Positions 12,420-22,745 of a stretch of DNA of 64,000 bases are shown piece after piece. Made by a program: the position numbers and the translations under genes. The notes beneath the pieces were generated by a model. It was not told the DNA's origin. It did not search any database and saw only the letters and a list, made by a program, of their open reading frames with translations. Every line of letters starts with the position of its first letter. Position 1 is the stretch's first letter. Origin of the DNA: Eunapius fragilis (Eukaryota > Porifera > Demospongiae > Spongillida > Spongillidae); assembly GCA_963681505.1 (NCBI GenBank), contig OY811981.1, positions 6,430,307 through 6,494,306 of the forward strand. The letters are read 5' to 3'.

Positions 12420-13295
12420 CCATCCACACGAACACAAATCCACATCCACACATACATTACCAGGTGGTAAGACCTGTGACACACTTCATCGTCTTCATGT
12501 GGAACAGCCATCAGTGAAGCATACAGTTCATAAATGCTGTCGATGACCTCCTCCCCATCTTCTTCCGCCTTGAAAGTGGTAGAGCAAGGGCACACTGACT
12601 AATAACAAGACTCACACATGATTGGTGAGAACGCATATACATAGCGTTCATAGCATTCTGTTCACAAATATTCAATACGCTCCGCTGTTGATGCGTGATG
12701 CAATCTGAATCTTAAAGGATTGTGAATGCAGGTAGTGATGGTCTATAATTATTAAAGGTTGTATGATGTTGCATTCCAGACTAAATTATTAAATGGTGTG
12801 GGCTACCACTATCAGTCCAGGCAAAATGTTATGGTCTAATGTTTCACAGTGTCCTTATGCCACATAAGCCTTGTAACCACTGCACTTGTGGCCAAATATA
12901 TAATTATATATATTTTTTACTTTTCCAATTAAGAACTTCAGGAAATGTATCCGGTATGAGCGAGATGGTGGGTACCGCACGCTGATTGGATGTTCCAACA
13001 CCTGCGGGTTAAATAGAAGCGAGCTGCGGGTTAAATAGAAGGGAGCCTCGCACATACAACCATCCGTTGTTCACCTTTTCGACGAGGCTGCGCTGAGCAA
13101 CTTCTGAAAAATTAAGCCCCTGAAAAGGACATTCGAAATAGTTAGAATTCTATTACAAGCCTACTGATATGCTTAATCGTATCCCGTTAGGTATTCTTAG
13201 AATGCACAATATCGTAGCAATTATAAGCTTACTAGAGGCCAATCAAAATCCTTAACACGAGTCATGGTCAAGAATTGGTTAAGAACTTTGTCCAT
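8824..13295 (-). CDS. EEF2KMT: Eukaryotic elongation factor 2 lysine methyltransferase (FAM86 family)
   Basis: Eleven coding exons read on the minus strand: 13295-13233, 13119-13075, 13001-12921, 12568-12461, 12229-12152, 10571-10516, 10275-10127, 10025-9924, 9578-9518, 9134-9037 and 8873-8824. Phases agree throughout and give 296 residues (human 330). The N-terminus FLTMTRVKDFDWP corresponds to the human FLAARTLRSFPW segment. The SESTxxxSxGTTGLVTW signature is present as KESTRLVSNGTTGLVTW. The SAM-binding motif I is HILELGSGVGLAG, followed by FTDCHEDVLERLNEN, QVVRLDW and VATDVVYDTD. Exon 10 carries CYIASCVRN...FTTKLGTAG. The family trimethylates a lysine of eEF2 in the cytoplasm. The last exon (EMLIASEPQK, stop TAG) keeps the frame but is poorly conserved and could be wrong. 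The gene is head-to-head with RNPS1 and tail-to-tail with the CDR2-like gene. Confidence 0.88.
8938..9006. repeat. (CA)n-type microsatellite in EEF2KMT intron 10
   Basis: Interrupted CACA/CATGCGCA repeats lie between EEF2KMT exons 10 and 11. Confidence 0.85.
9141..9303. repeat. GA-rich polypurine repeat at the EEF2KMT exon 10 acceptor
   Basis: About 160 bp of GAGAGGGGGAGGGAG-type repeat on the plus strand reads as an unbroken CCCTCTCT polypyrimidine tract on the transcribed strand. It ends directly at the TCTCTCAG acceptor of EEF2KMT exon 10. Confidence 0.9.
9616..9860. repeat. ATGATGGTC/GATGAT minisatellite in EEF2KMT intron 8
   Basis: About 245 bp of imperfect tandem GTCATGATG/GATGATGAT units. 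It reads as long Met/Asp or His/Asp frames that are artefacts of the repeat. Confidence 0.9.
10629..10732. repeat. Interrupted (CA)n microsatellite in EEF2KMT intron 5
   Basis: CACA tracts are interrupted by GCAGATACA and CATATG strings, near the 3' end of the long fifth intron. Confidence 0.8.
10920..11415. repeat. Tandem repeats in EEF2KMT intron 5
   Basis: Three adjacent arrays: about 50-bp CCACACCTTGGTTACC units (10990-11130), then about 55-bp CTGTAGGTACACATGCA units separated by C-runs (11195-11410). There are several homopolymer C-runs longer than 14. No gene is seen in this intron. Confidence 0.8.
12368..12418. repeat. (CA)n microsatellite in EEF2KMT intron 4
   Basis: An uninterrupted CA tract is flanked by degenerate GCCATCCACACA units. 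Confidence 0.9.
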
Positions 13296-13419
13296 TTTTT
13301 TTTTTTTGGCGCACTTTTAAACCGTGGTCGAGGTGTGACGTCATTGGGCGGGTTGGATTAAGCGTGCAGTAATACCTGGAACTTTACGATAACAAATCGG
13401 CTACCATCGAGGAGAAATA
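13296..13419. promoter_or_regulatory. Bidirectional EEF2KMT/RNPS1 promoter with a palindromic CRE
   Basis: Only 124 bp separate the EEF2KMT start codon (13295, minus) from the first base of the RNPS1 start codon (13420, plus). The gap contains a perfect TGACGTCA at 13336-13343, the CREB/ATF consensus. Next to it is ATTGGGCGGG, which combines an inverted CCAAT-like ATTGG and a GC box. I see no TATA box. Because the CRE is palindromic it could serve both directions. Proximity and motif are seen; shared regulation is inferred. Confidence 0.7.
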
Positions 13420-15090
13420 ATGTGAGTAGTGTTTTATTTCCTGCCCTTAGTACTAGGATTGAAGGTATTTCTTTAGAGCTTTGGGGTTCAAACGCTTTAC
13501 TTCTTCTTAGGGGTGTGAGATCCCGCTCTAGAAGCAGGGATAGGAATACGAGAGATCAAAGGGACAGGGATAGAAATCAAAGAGACAGAGATCAGAGGGA
13601 CAGAGTTAGAGACCAGCGTGACAGGGATAGAAACAGAGACCAGAGAGACAGGGATAGAGAAAGAGACAGAAGGCGCAGAGATGAACCACCTCGGGGTGGA
13701 CGTCGGAGCCGTAGTACTAGCCCTGCTAGGGGGCGACGTAGAGAGCCGAGCAAAGAACGTAATAGAGGCAGAGAACGCGGTGACAAAAGCAGAAAATCAA
13801 GAAGCTATTCCTCAAGGTGCGCTTCAATTAAAATGCCATTGTCGCGCAATATTTTGAACCTCGTTGCGTTTTGTACGTTTCCACAGCTCAACAAGTTCTT
13901 CGTCCAGTTCGTCGGGGAGTAGCTCATCTGGTTCCTCATCAACTTCTCGCAGCAGCAGCGCATCGAGCTCCAGGAGTAGCAGCGTTAGTTCAAAGGCTAG
14001 TGGCACTAAGAAAAAAGAGACGACGAAAAATGCAGCCGATTCTGCATCCAAATCTCCCAAGAAGGAAAAGGCAGCTGAAGAGTCGGTAGTATCGGAAAAG
14101 GCCAAGGAAGTGCCAACTGCCACAGAGAAGGCAACTGTAGAGAAGCCTCCAGCTGTGGACAAAGCTGTCACGGATAAACCTGCGGCTGGTGATAAGCAAC
14201 CCCCAGCTGAAGTGCCTGCAGTAACCTTAATAGACGCTGCCGGAGGGCCAAAACAGGAGGAGATGGATACAGCAACAAGCAACGTACAAGCAAGGAAATC
14301 CAGGAGCAGGAGTGGATCAAAGTCGCCCGCAAAAGATGCCCGGAAGTCGTCCACCAGTGCGTCCCGTTCCCATTCCCGGGAGAGGTACACGCGGTCCAGA
14401 CGCTCCCACTCAGCATCGCCTCGTGCCCGCAGGCGGTCCCGTTCGGCGTCCCCTCGCACCCGCAAGCGCTCCGCCTCCCCAGTCCGGTCGTGCAAGCTGT
14501 GCGTGAACAAGCTGACCCGCAACGTGAACAAGCTGCACCTGGAGGAGATATTTGGACTCTACGGCAAACTGAAAGGCGTGGACCTCCCCCTGGACAGGGT
14601 GAATCTCCTGTCAAGGGGGCTTGCCTACGTGGAGTATGAACTGGCCGAAGACGCTGAGAAGGCTAAGAAGTATATGGACGGAGGTTGGGTGGACGGGCAG
14701 TCAGTGTCCGTTCAGCTTGTGCTCCCCGTCAAAACCGCCCCCGCCAGGAACTATCGTCCTCGTTCCCCGCCCCCGGCTTGGTCGAGGAGGGGGGGGAGGT
14801 ACAACAGGCCTTCCCCGTCTCGCTTTAGACGGTCCCCCCCGCGCTTCAGGAGGAGGGCACAGTCGCGTTCCAAGTCCCCACCAAGGAGGAGGAGAGGGAA
14901 CAGCCGCTCAAGATCACGCTCGGCGTCGAAAGATAGGAAAGAGAAGTCGAAGTCACGTTCTAAATCGCGCTCACCCAAGGATAGATCTCGTTCGAGGTCA
15001 CGATCACCACAAGCAAAGAAAGAGACTTCACGCTCCAAGTCTCCAGTGCCTCAGGAGAAGGAAAAGTCAAAGTCTCGCTCAGTTGACTGA
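13420..15090 (+). CDS. RNPS1: RNA-binding protein with serine-rich domain 1
   Basis: Coding exons 13420-13421, 13511-13816 and 13887-15090 (TGA) give 503 residues; human RNPS1 has about 305. The start codon is split: AT ends exon 1 before GTGAGT, and the G is the first base after the CTTCTTAG acceptor at 13510. Residues 2-100 are Arg/Asp/Ser-rich, followed by a poly-Ser block and a Lys/Glu/Ala-rich stretch absent from vertebrates. A single RRM lies at about 306-383. It contains LTRNVNKLHLEEIFGLYGKL, LAYVEYE and KYMDGGWVDGQ, matching RNPS1 LTRNVTKDHIMEIFSTYGKI. A C-terminal RS domain follows. RNPS1 is a nuclear component of the ASAP/PSAP and exon-junction complexes, acting in splicing and mRNA surveillance. 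It is tail-to-tail with TEX2. Confidence 0.9.
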
Positions 15091-15363
15091 ATGGTGGAAG
15101 TCTAGTTTGTATATACAACACCCTCATACATGCACCCTACATTCTCGCACCAGATTTTTTTTTTTTCTTTCCTGTGTTGTGACTGTTACACTCAAATGTA
15201 TGAGATTTAAAAGTACACCGATCTGTAGAGCCTACCCAGTTTAGCTTAAGTTAGTCATCCGGGAGATTTGGTATCTACACTTACTATTGTACATGATTGA
15301 CTGTATATATACATATATATACATTGCATTGAAACACACAACATTTTCAAACAAAATCCACAA

Positions 15364-15369
15364 AATAAA
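15364..15369 (+). promoter_or_regulatory. Candidate RNPS1 polyadenylation signal
   Basis: This is an AATAAA hexamer 274 bp past the RNPS1 stop. If used, the RNPS1 3' UTR would end close to the TEX2 stop codon on the other strand (15399). Confidence 0.5.
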
Positions 15370-15398
15370 AACATGTAATTGAAGTACATGTACATACT

Positions 15399-15788
15399 TC
15401 AGGGGAGGGATGTCTTCTCTTTGTCTTCAGGGAAGCCGGAGTTCAGAATAGGTATAACTAGATCTTCCATGTTTGGAAGAACAACCTTTTCCTGAAGGTA
15501 GATTATAACACATCATCTCAAACAAGGCAAATCTTGGGCTCTGACCGTTCCCCCCCCCCCCCAACAAAAACTGTACTTGAAATATAGTACTGCTAATCCC
15601 TTATGCCCCCAATCCCCACATACCTTCACTAACTCTCTGAGCTTGTCCTCAATCCAACGGGTCACCCTGGAAATGGTCACGGCTTTATCACCAACCTGAG
15701 GGGTAGCCAGAAGATCCAGTTTGGGGCTCTCCTTGAAGCCAACCCTAAGAGGAGATATTCATTATTCAAGCACCAGAACAAGTACATA

Positions 15789-15858
<70 letters not shown>

Positions 15859-17631
15859 CACACAGAAATGTCCTCTCACGGGTCAGTATTGCATACCATA
15901 TAGTATCAGAAGGGGGAGGGGGTATGTTGATGGCCAGGATCCCATCCAGCCTCCTTACAATCACAGTGAGGACCAGGGGATAGCTGGACACCTTCTCTGC
16001 TGCCCTGCGAACCAGCGCACTCTTGTTGTAAGCCATTTTTGCTACCTTGGAGACCATCCCGAACAACCGTGTACGCTTACGTTGGTGTTCTGGCGGAATG
16101 ACCAATGCGATTGGACCAGGCTGTAGTATATAAGGGAAAGAAGAGACGGCTTTGGTCATACTGGTACAATAATATGGTTGTAGGGGAGATACACAATGGT
16201 GGCTTGTAGGATCAATGAAAGCTGTTGCAAGTCTCAGCGGGCACAATAAACTTTTGAGTATAGAAACATACAGTACCCCTCACCATATAGGCCTTACCCC
16301 TCACCATGGCGATAGAGGCCCTACCCCTCCTCCTTCAAACACACACCCACCCACCTGTGGTGGAACTTGCTGTTCCTCCTCTCCCTGCCCCTCCTCCCCA
16401 TCACTATTGCCATCTGAGTCCTGATCAACAGATGACCCTTTCAAGGGGTCAACAACGGGCATCTTGGGCTGCTGCTTTGGCTTAGCAGGAGCGACAACCT
16501 CCATCTGTAGCTCTACGTCCTCCCCCATCCCATTCAAAGTCAACTTGAGCTTCGTCTCTATCGTCATGGTGAACGACCCCGTGTACGTGATATCCAGGTA
16601 GACCCACGTCCCCTCTGGGTCCAGTATGGGACCTTCCACCAGATGGTTGATCACGGGCGTGTCCATTCCCAGCTTCACATCGGTCACCTGCAGCTTCTCC
16701 ATGAAGGAAGGAGTGGTAACGCGGGAGAGAACGTTCTGGATGCGTGTCTTAGTCCACTTCTTCCAGAACTCCTCGTGCCACACATCCCAGCACAGTCGGG
16801 CTATGAATACGTTCATCCAGTCCGTCTCCTTGGCAGCGGGTAATAACGCCCTGCTCGGTGGCATGGGCGTGGCATCGACAACTTCGCCAGCCTCGCCGGA
16901 GTGGGAGGTGGCACCGGCCGTAGTCACGGAAACAAGCTCCACTCTACCGTGGCCCGAGGCGTGCGGATCGTCCCGACGCGCGCCGGCAGTAACCCCGCCT
17001 ACGATGGCAGTGGAGTGGGCGGGGAGGGACCGCCTCCCAGCCCCGTCCCTGCCCCTCCCAAGGGGGGCGCCCTCGGCCTCCGAAGCGGTCGCCGTGGCGC
17101 CGGGAGGAGGGAAGTAGCGGTGTATGTACCTGAAGAAGGACTCGCGCTGCTCTATCAGGACCTCCGAGGTCTTGCCGTCCTTGGCATCCCTCAGACGACG
17201 GAACCACTCCTCCTTGAGGCGGGAGGTGCTGGGGAAGAGGAAGAGTTCCTTGTGCTGTCCCCTAAGCATGGTGATGCGTATCGGGTACTTCTTGCTCCAC
17301 CTCCTCCTCCTCTTCTCCGCCACCACCGTGGGCACCAGGCACACGTCACAGTGGCGTATGTCGGCCTTCTCTGTGAACAGCGCCTGGGGCTGGTTGTTGA
17401 CTATGGTGAAGGCCCTGACTATGAAGGTAAAGTCCTTCAAGAGCTTGGTCTCGCTCTTCATCTTCTCACCCACTGCTCTGGCCACCTCATAGTCGTAAGC
17501 TGTAGTGACCAGAAACTCTTTGGACTGTGTGGTGTGGAGAGAAGGGGGGGAGGGGGGGGGGGGGAGATGGTATGTGGTCACAGTAAAGAGTGGCACAATG
17601 GGGCATGGCATATAGGTGTACAGTGACAAAA

Positions 17632-17673
<42 letters not shown>

Positions 17674-20600
17674 ATGCAGTGGGATGGTGATACAGTGTAC
17701 ATGACAGACATCTGAACAGGGGTGGAGTGGGACAGTGACATGTATATGGGGTGGGGTGGGATGGTGAGACATGTGAACAGGGGTGGGGTGGGATGGTGAG
17801 ACATGTGAACAGGGGTGGGGTGGGATGGTGAGACATGTGAACAGGGGTGGGGTGGGGTGGGATGGTGAGACATGTGAACAGGGGTGGGGTGCTTGGTTGT
17901 AATGAAGTGTCTCATCCAACTATTGCAGGCATTTTGTTACAATGCATGTGACCAAAAATAAAGGCACATCTATGAATACCATTACCTTATGCAACTTTTA
18001 TGCAAACCAACCTCCCCAACTCACCATCCCAATACCTTTCATCTGTCCCTTCCCACACACACATGACACAATCAGTCCCTACAGCATTAGTGGTATTGCT
18101 ACAACGTGAACCTTTTCCCAATGTGAAACCCCCCCCCTCCCCTCTTTTTTTTTTTCTTTCTTACCTCAAAAATTTTAATCCTGTACTTGGTTTCCTCAAA
18201 TGCCCTGTGCTTCACGGGCAGTGCGTCTTGCTGGTGCAGCTCCCTCTTCAGGGCCTCTTCAGCATTGTACACCACCACGATGAACGCACCCAGGAACGAG
18301 AGGTAGAAGACGGAGAAGCCCGCCAAGAGCCCGGCAAGGTAGCTCCAGGGGTTGAGGGAGTAGTACACATACAGGAGGATTGTCACCGTGAGGTGCAGGT
18401 AGAGGGGTGCTTCAAATAGAATCAGTGGGTGGGTGGCTATCTCCGTCAAAGGGGGAGCCCGTGAGTCTTGGACCGCCCCCGTTTGAGAGGCAGCAGTGGG
18501 TGCGGCTTGCCCCGCAGTTTGGGCGGATGCTTCCTGTGCTGAGGTGGAGGTGGTGATTGTGATGGGAGGGAACTGAAGGCCAGGCTTCTCTGCCGTATGT
18601 TGTGCCCCGAGTTCCATCAGTGGAGGAGCCACCTTGGTGGCAGAGGGAGAGCGGGATGGGGACCTGTCCCGGCTTGATCCAAGCTGAGCGTCTTCGGCCG
18701 ACCTGGGTCCAGAGGTTGCCTCACCCCAGTCTGCTGTAAGCGGGTCATCGTGCACTGTGTCGTACTCCTGCGACTGACCTTCAGCAGTGGGGGGGCCTAG
18801 CAGTGTGATGGTGGTGGGTTGGAATGTGAGGGAGACTGTGGAGGATTGGGGCACATGTGCGGGAGTGACATGACTAGTGCTGGTGGTGGTGGTGGGTAGT
18901 GTGGGAGTGGAGGTGGGTTGAATAAAGTTGGAGATGGGAGGGGGCTGTATGGTGACAGTGGTGAAGGTGGGTTGGGTGACAGTGGACAGGGCCACAGGCG
19001 GCAGAGCCACCAGTGGCAGGGCTGAGGGGAGGGTGTAGGGGAGGGTGTAGGTGGGGGATGCCACTTGGGGTTGCAGAGCAGCCAAACGTTGGGAGGGAGC
19101 GGTGGGTTGATGGTTACCAGGAGGATGGGAGGGGGAGGAGGAGGTGCTGTGTGGTAGAGAACTGCTGCCTTGGGTTGTTGAGGGATTTCGCGTAGGAGAC
19201 TTTGCCCTGAAGTGAGCGGAGAGATTTTTAAAGGATGAACGCTCTTTTGACGCAGCAGCAGTGGTGGGTGGAGCTTTGGTGGTGGTGGTTGTAGGAGGAG
19301 CTTTAGTGGTAGTAGTGGTGGGTGGAGCTTTAGTGCTGGTGGTGGATGGAGCTTTGGTGACGGTGGCTGCGGGCCGTTCTACTACCGGTACAGACTCCTC
19401 CTCCTTACTCAGGGACGGGGGGGTTGGGCCGGCCGCCAGATCAACAGAAGAGCTCCTCCGTTCCTGCAGCATCTTGGTGACGTGTTCGGGCAGGACGGGT
19501 CTGGCTGGCTTCTTAGGAGTGGGGCCCTCGGACGAAGATGGTGGCGCTGGTGAAGGAGACCCAGAAGAGGTGGTGGGTGAGTGCGAGGAGGACAGTTCTG
19601 AAGCTGGAGTACTGGGGAAGTGGCCCTGTTTGGAGGGGGAAGGGCTTGCTATCCCAGAGGTCACCGTCACGGGGTGCTCCTGATTGGTGGGTGGGAGCAG
19701 GTCTGCAGGGGTTGGCAGTGGAGGGGTACGGGAGGAGGAAGAGGTGGAGGGGTGGGTACCCTTCATGTCAGGGGCATCCGGCGTGGATTGAGGCATTACC
19801 TCTGAAAGGAGTTCTAATTGATGCCTCTCTGAATATGGAGGGTTGTTGTGTGGACCATGTAGCACTGAAGAGGATTCACTTGGATGAGCAGACGTGAGCT
19901 CCGGAGGTAATTCTAATTGATGCTCAGGGTACACAGCTGGTTTCACTTCCCAGGAACTAGGCAATGCATCCACAGGCTCCAAAATCTGTCCTAGGCCCGA
20001 GGTGCTGAAGACCGGTTTGAGGGGGGCGGGGCTCTGCTCAGACACGCCCTCTTTAGGTGTCGGCTTTGCAGGGCACACCTGTTTAGATGAGCTACTGGCT
20101 ATAGAAGGAGGTGGTGCCTCTAGGGGATGTCCCTGTTCCAGGGGATGTCCCTGTTCCAGGTGGTGTCCCTGTTCCAGGTGGTGTTCCTGTTCCAGGTGGT
20201 GTTCCTGTTCCAGGTGGTGTTCCTGTTCCAGGTGGTGTTCCTGTTCCAGGTGGTGTTCCTGTTCCAGGTGGTGTCCTTGTTCCAGGTGGTGTCCTTGTTC
20301 CAGGGGATGTCCCTGTTCCAGGTGGTGTTCCTGTTCCAGGTGGTGTTCCTGTTCCAGGTGGTGTCCTTGTTCCAGGTGGTGTCCTTGTTCCAGGGGATGT
20401 CCCTGTTCCAGATGGTGTTCCTGTTCCAGATGGTGTTCCTGTTCCAGGTGGTGTTCCTGTTCCAGGTGGTGTCCCTGTTCCAGGTGGTGTTCCTGTTCCA
20501 GATGGTGTTCCTGTTCCAGGTGGTGTCCCTGTTCCAGGTGGTGTCCCTGTTCCAGGGGATGTCCCTGTTCCAGATGGTGTTCCTGTTCCAGGGGATGCCC

Positions 20601-22745
20601 CTGTTCAGAAGTTGCTTTGTAGACCTCTAAAGGTGGTTTCCCAGATCCAGTTGCATCAAAAGTGATTGCCAGACCGCACCTCTGCTCAGTTGTATCAGGT
20701 GACGACTGCAGGGGTGCGGTCACCATCTTGCTCTGTAGGTTCTGAAGGAGGGTGGAGTTTGGTGTCTCTGAAGATGATCCCAGGGGTGTGGGGGTGGAGA
20801 CACAGGAAGCCACTCCCACTGACAGTGTTGTTACCTGTGTGGAGCTCGTAACAGAAGATGAAGCCCACTGCTGGGAGGTCAAATTAGGGGAGGATGATTG
20901 CAGAGGTAGAAAAATGTCCAACTGCTTGATGGGTCCGAAGACATCGACATCAGACAATAATTCAGGTGCTTGAGAACGACTGGATGCACCAGCATCAGAC
21001 GGTGGTGCCTTCACAGTGTGTGTTAGTTCGGAGGTTCCCAGCCCTTCAGACTGAAGTGGTCCAGAACCACGCTTTTCAACTGGTGGTGACATTCCAAGAG
21101 ACTTCTGCGGTCCTTCGTCAGCGGGTAAACGGGGCTTCGGAAGTGTCACCGATTGGTCGTGGCTGACGTCACGTGAACCCTCCACCCACATAGGCAGCCC
21201 CGTCGTGTGATGGACCACCGCAGTGGGCCCCCTTCTGGGGACCAGATGCCCAAGCCCTGTGCTGTCATCCTCCTCCTCTGACGACGATAGCTCGAATGCC
21301 CGTGCTTGCCCGCTTGAAGCGCTGGTGCTGCCAACGTTAAGGCTAGCTTGGGACGTATCGCTCTGTTGAGACGATGGAGCCGGTAATACCTTTCCTGGGA
21401 CATGGGGCACCGATGCTCCGTAGGAGAGAGCGGCCCCTCTCTTTGGAAACATCTGCTCAAACTCTGGGTCATCATCTTCCTCATTGGTAAGGTCATGCAA
21501 ACTCACCCTCACCTCCATTTTGTTGTGCGGCTTGGATGTCACCGGCTTGTCAAAGAGACGGTGACCCGTACCAGGGCTGGAACCAAACGTTGCCTCGTGA
21601 GTCACGTACTCAAAATCGTCGTCCGCAGCAGGGGTGACTGCCGCCTGTCCATGCAAACGGCCTGCACCATTCGTCGGTCCGCTCGTTCTCCCCCGCGGCG
21701 GGGATCTCTCGGAGGAGGGGGCCGGAGGTCTCTCCGGGACGCGGTGACCTGTTACCGGGCTGGGGACGGTCCTGCCGTCATGGATGGGAAGGAGGTCTGG
21801 CTCTGGGTCGTCCTCAAACAGGTTGGTGTGGAGCGAGGGGGTAGGTCGTGCTATGGGATGGGCACTACCTGGGTTAACACTGATGACTGCGTCGTGCCGT
21901 TGTGATAGTCCGGGCTGCCCAGTTACGGGGTCCCATTCCGAGTCCGAGTCAAAAATGGTGCCGGGTAGTTTAGACGAGGTTGAGGGGAGGTGTGGGGTGG
22001 TAGTGGTGATGGCAGTGGTTAAGGGAAGCTGTGGGGTGGTTGTGGTGATGGTGGTGGCTGAAGTTGTTGAAGCTGCAGCTGGTTTTTTCGATTGGACGCC
22101 TTCCTCCGGGCCACTCCCCCTATCCACCGCATCGAACCATGAGTGGTCCGCGAGCCTGGTACCGGTAGTGCGCGGAGGTGTCGGCGTGCTGAACAGCTCG
22201 CCCGCACCGTGGTCCGAACTAAACAGGGAGAGGACTTCCGCCGAGGTCAAGGTGCTGCCCTGTGTGGTGGTAACGACGGGGGTGGTGGCGGACGCCTTGT
22301 GGACGTGCGTCCTAGGCGGGGTAACGGCGGGGGAGTAAGTGGACACGGAGGCACGTGCATCGTCGGGGTCACGACGCGGCATGTGCGGGGACGGCTCCGG
22401 ACTACTGCTGCTCTCTTGTGGCGGAACGTGCTGCTCCGTGAGTCTCGTCTGCCGCCTGGGGTTCGTGTCGGCTGTGTCGCTGGGCTTGGTCTCAGAGCTC
22501 GCTTGAGCAAAAGGCGTCGAGACCATGACGTAAGAAGACAAGCCGTCAGTTTCGAGCTCTTCCGCGCTCTTCTGAGAACCATTATTGTGAGGCGATATTC
22601 GACGGTTCTCTCCCTCGTCGAAGTACTCGAGAAAGTCTTTTTCCTTCCTCACGCTCACCTTTGTGTCGAGCGTCGGTGGTGGCAGCACGCGGGGTTGGCC
22701 GGGTCGACCACCGCTGCCGGCCTTAGAGGTAGCTCTTCGAGCCAT
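15399..22745 (-). CDS. TEX2: TEX2-like SMP-domain lipid-transfer protein
   Basis: Five coding exons, 22745-18165, 17524-16355, 16120-15897, 15744-15624 and 15491-15399, have agreeing phases and give 2062 residues, far longer than human TEX2 (about 1130). The extra length is a Ser/Thr/Pro-rich disordered N-terminus, including about 27 six-residue HHLEQE/HPLEQG repeats at residues about 712-876. A membrane hairpin lies at about 1445-1491 (NPWSYLAGLLAGFSVFYLSF). A PH-like region follows from 1528 (EFLVTTAYDYEV). The SMP domain runs from about 1755 (WMNVFIARLCWDVW) through GTWVYLDITYTGSF and LAINIPPPPSD to VVLPNMEDLV. TEX2 is an ER membrane protein whose SMP domain carries lipids at contact sites. 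The MARRATSK start was chosen because the frame upstream (open to 22961) does not look like protein, but earlier in-frame ATGs exist. Confidence 0.87.
15788..15857. repeat. (CA)n microsatellite in TEX2 intron 3
   Basis: A perfect CA tract of about 70 bp between TEX2 exons 3 and 4. Confidence 0.95.
17540..17895. repeat. (TG)n microsatellite and GGGGTGGG minisatellite in TEX2 intron 1
   Basis: A perfect TG tract at 17634-17671 is followed by about five units of roughly 30 bp with core ATGGTGAGACATGTGAAC at 17740-17890. Both lie in the intron between TEX2 exons 1 and 2. Confidence 0.9.
20118..20608 (-). repeat. 18-bp coding minisatellite inside TEX2
   Basis: About 27 copies of an 18-bp unit (plus-strand core GGTGGTGTTCCTGTTCCA) encode the hexapeptide HHLEQE and the variants HPLEQG and HHLEQG. 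The array stays in frame because the unit is a multiple of three. The plus-strand open frames over it (VPVPGG and similar) are shadows. Confidence 0.95.

Noticed and set aside
13422-13922. Continuous frame from 13422 through 13922 as a separate protein
   Set aside because: It starts at GTG inside intron 1 and reads through intron 2. The conserved frame requires both introns to be removed.
16626-17626. Plus-strand frames of up to 241 residues opposite TEX2 exon 2
   Set aside because: They are high-GC antisense shadows. The minus strand carries the conserved TEX2 PH/SMP sequence.
20002-20665. Long plus-strand frames (Pro/Val/Gly- or Cys/Ser-rich) over the 18-bp repeat
   Set aside because: They are antisense shadows of the in-frame TEX2 hexapeptide repeat, which itself sits in a 4.5-kb coding exon.
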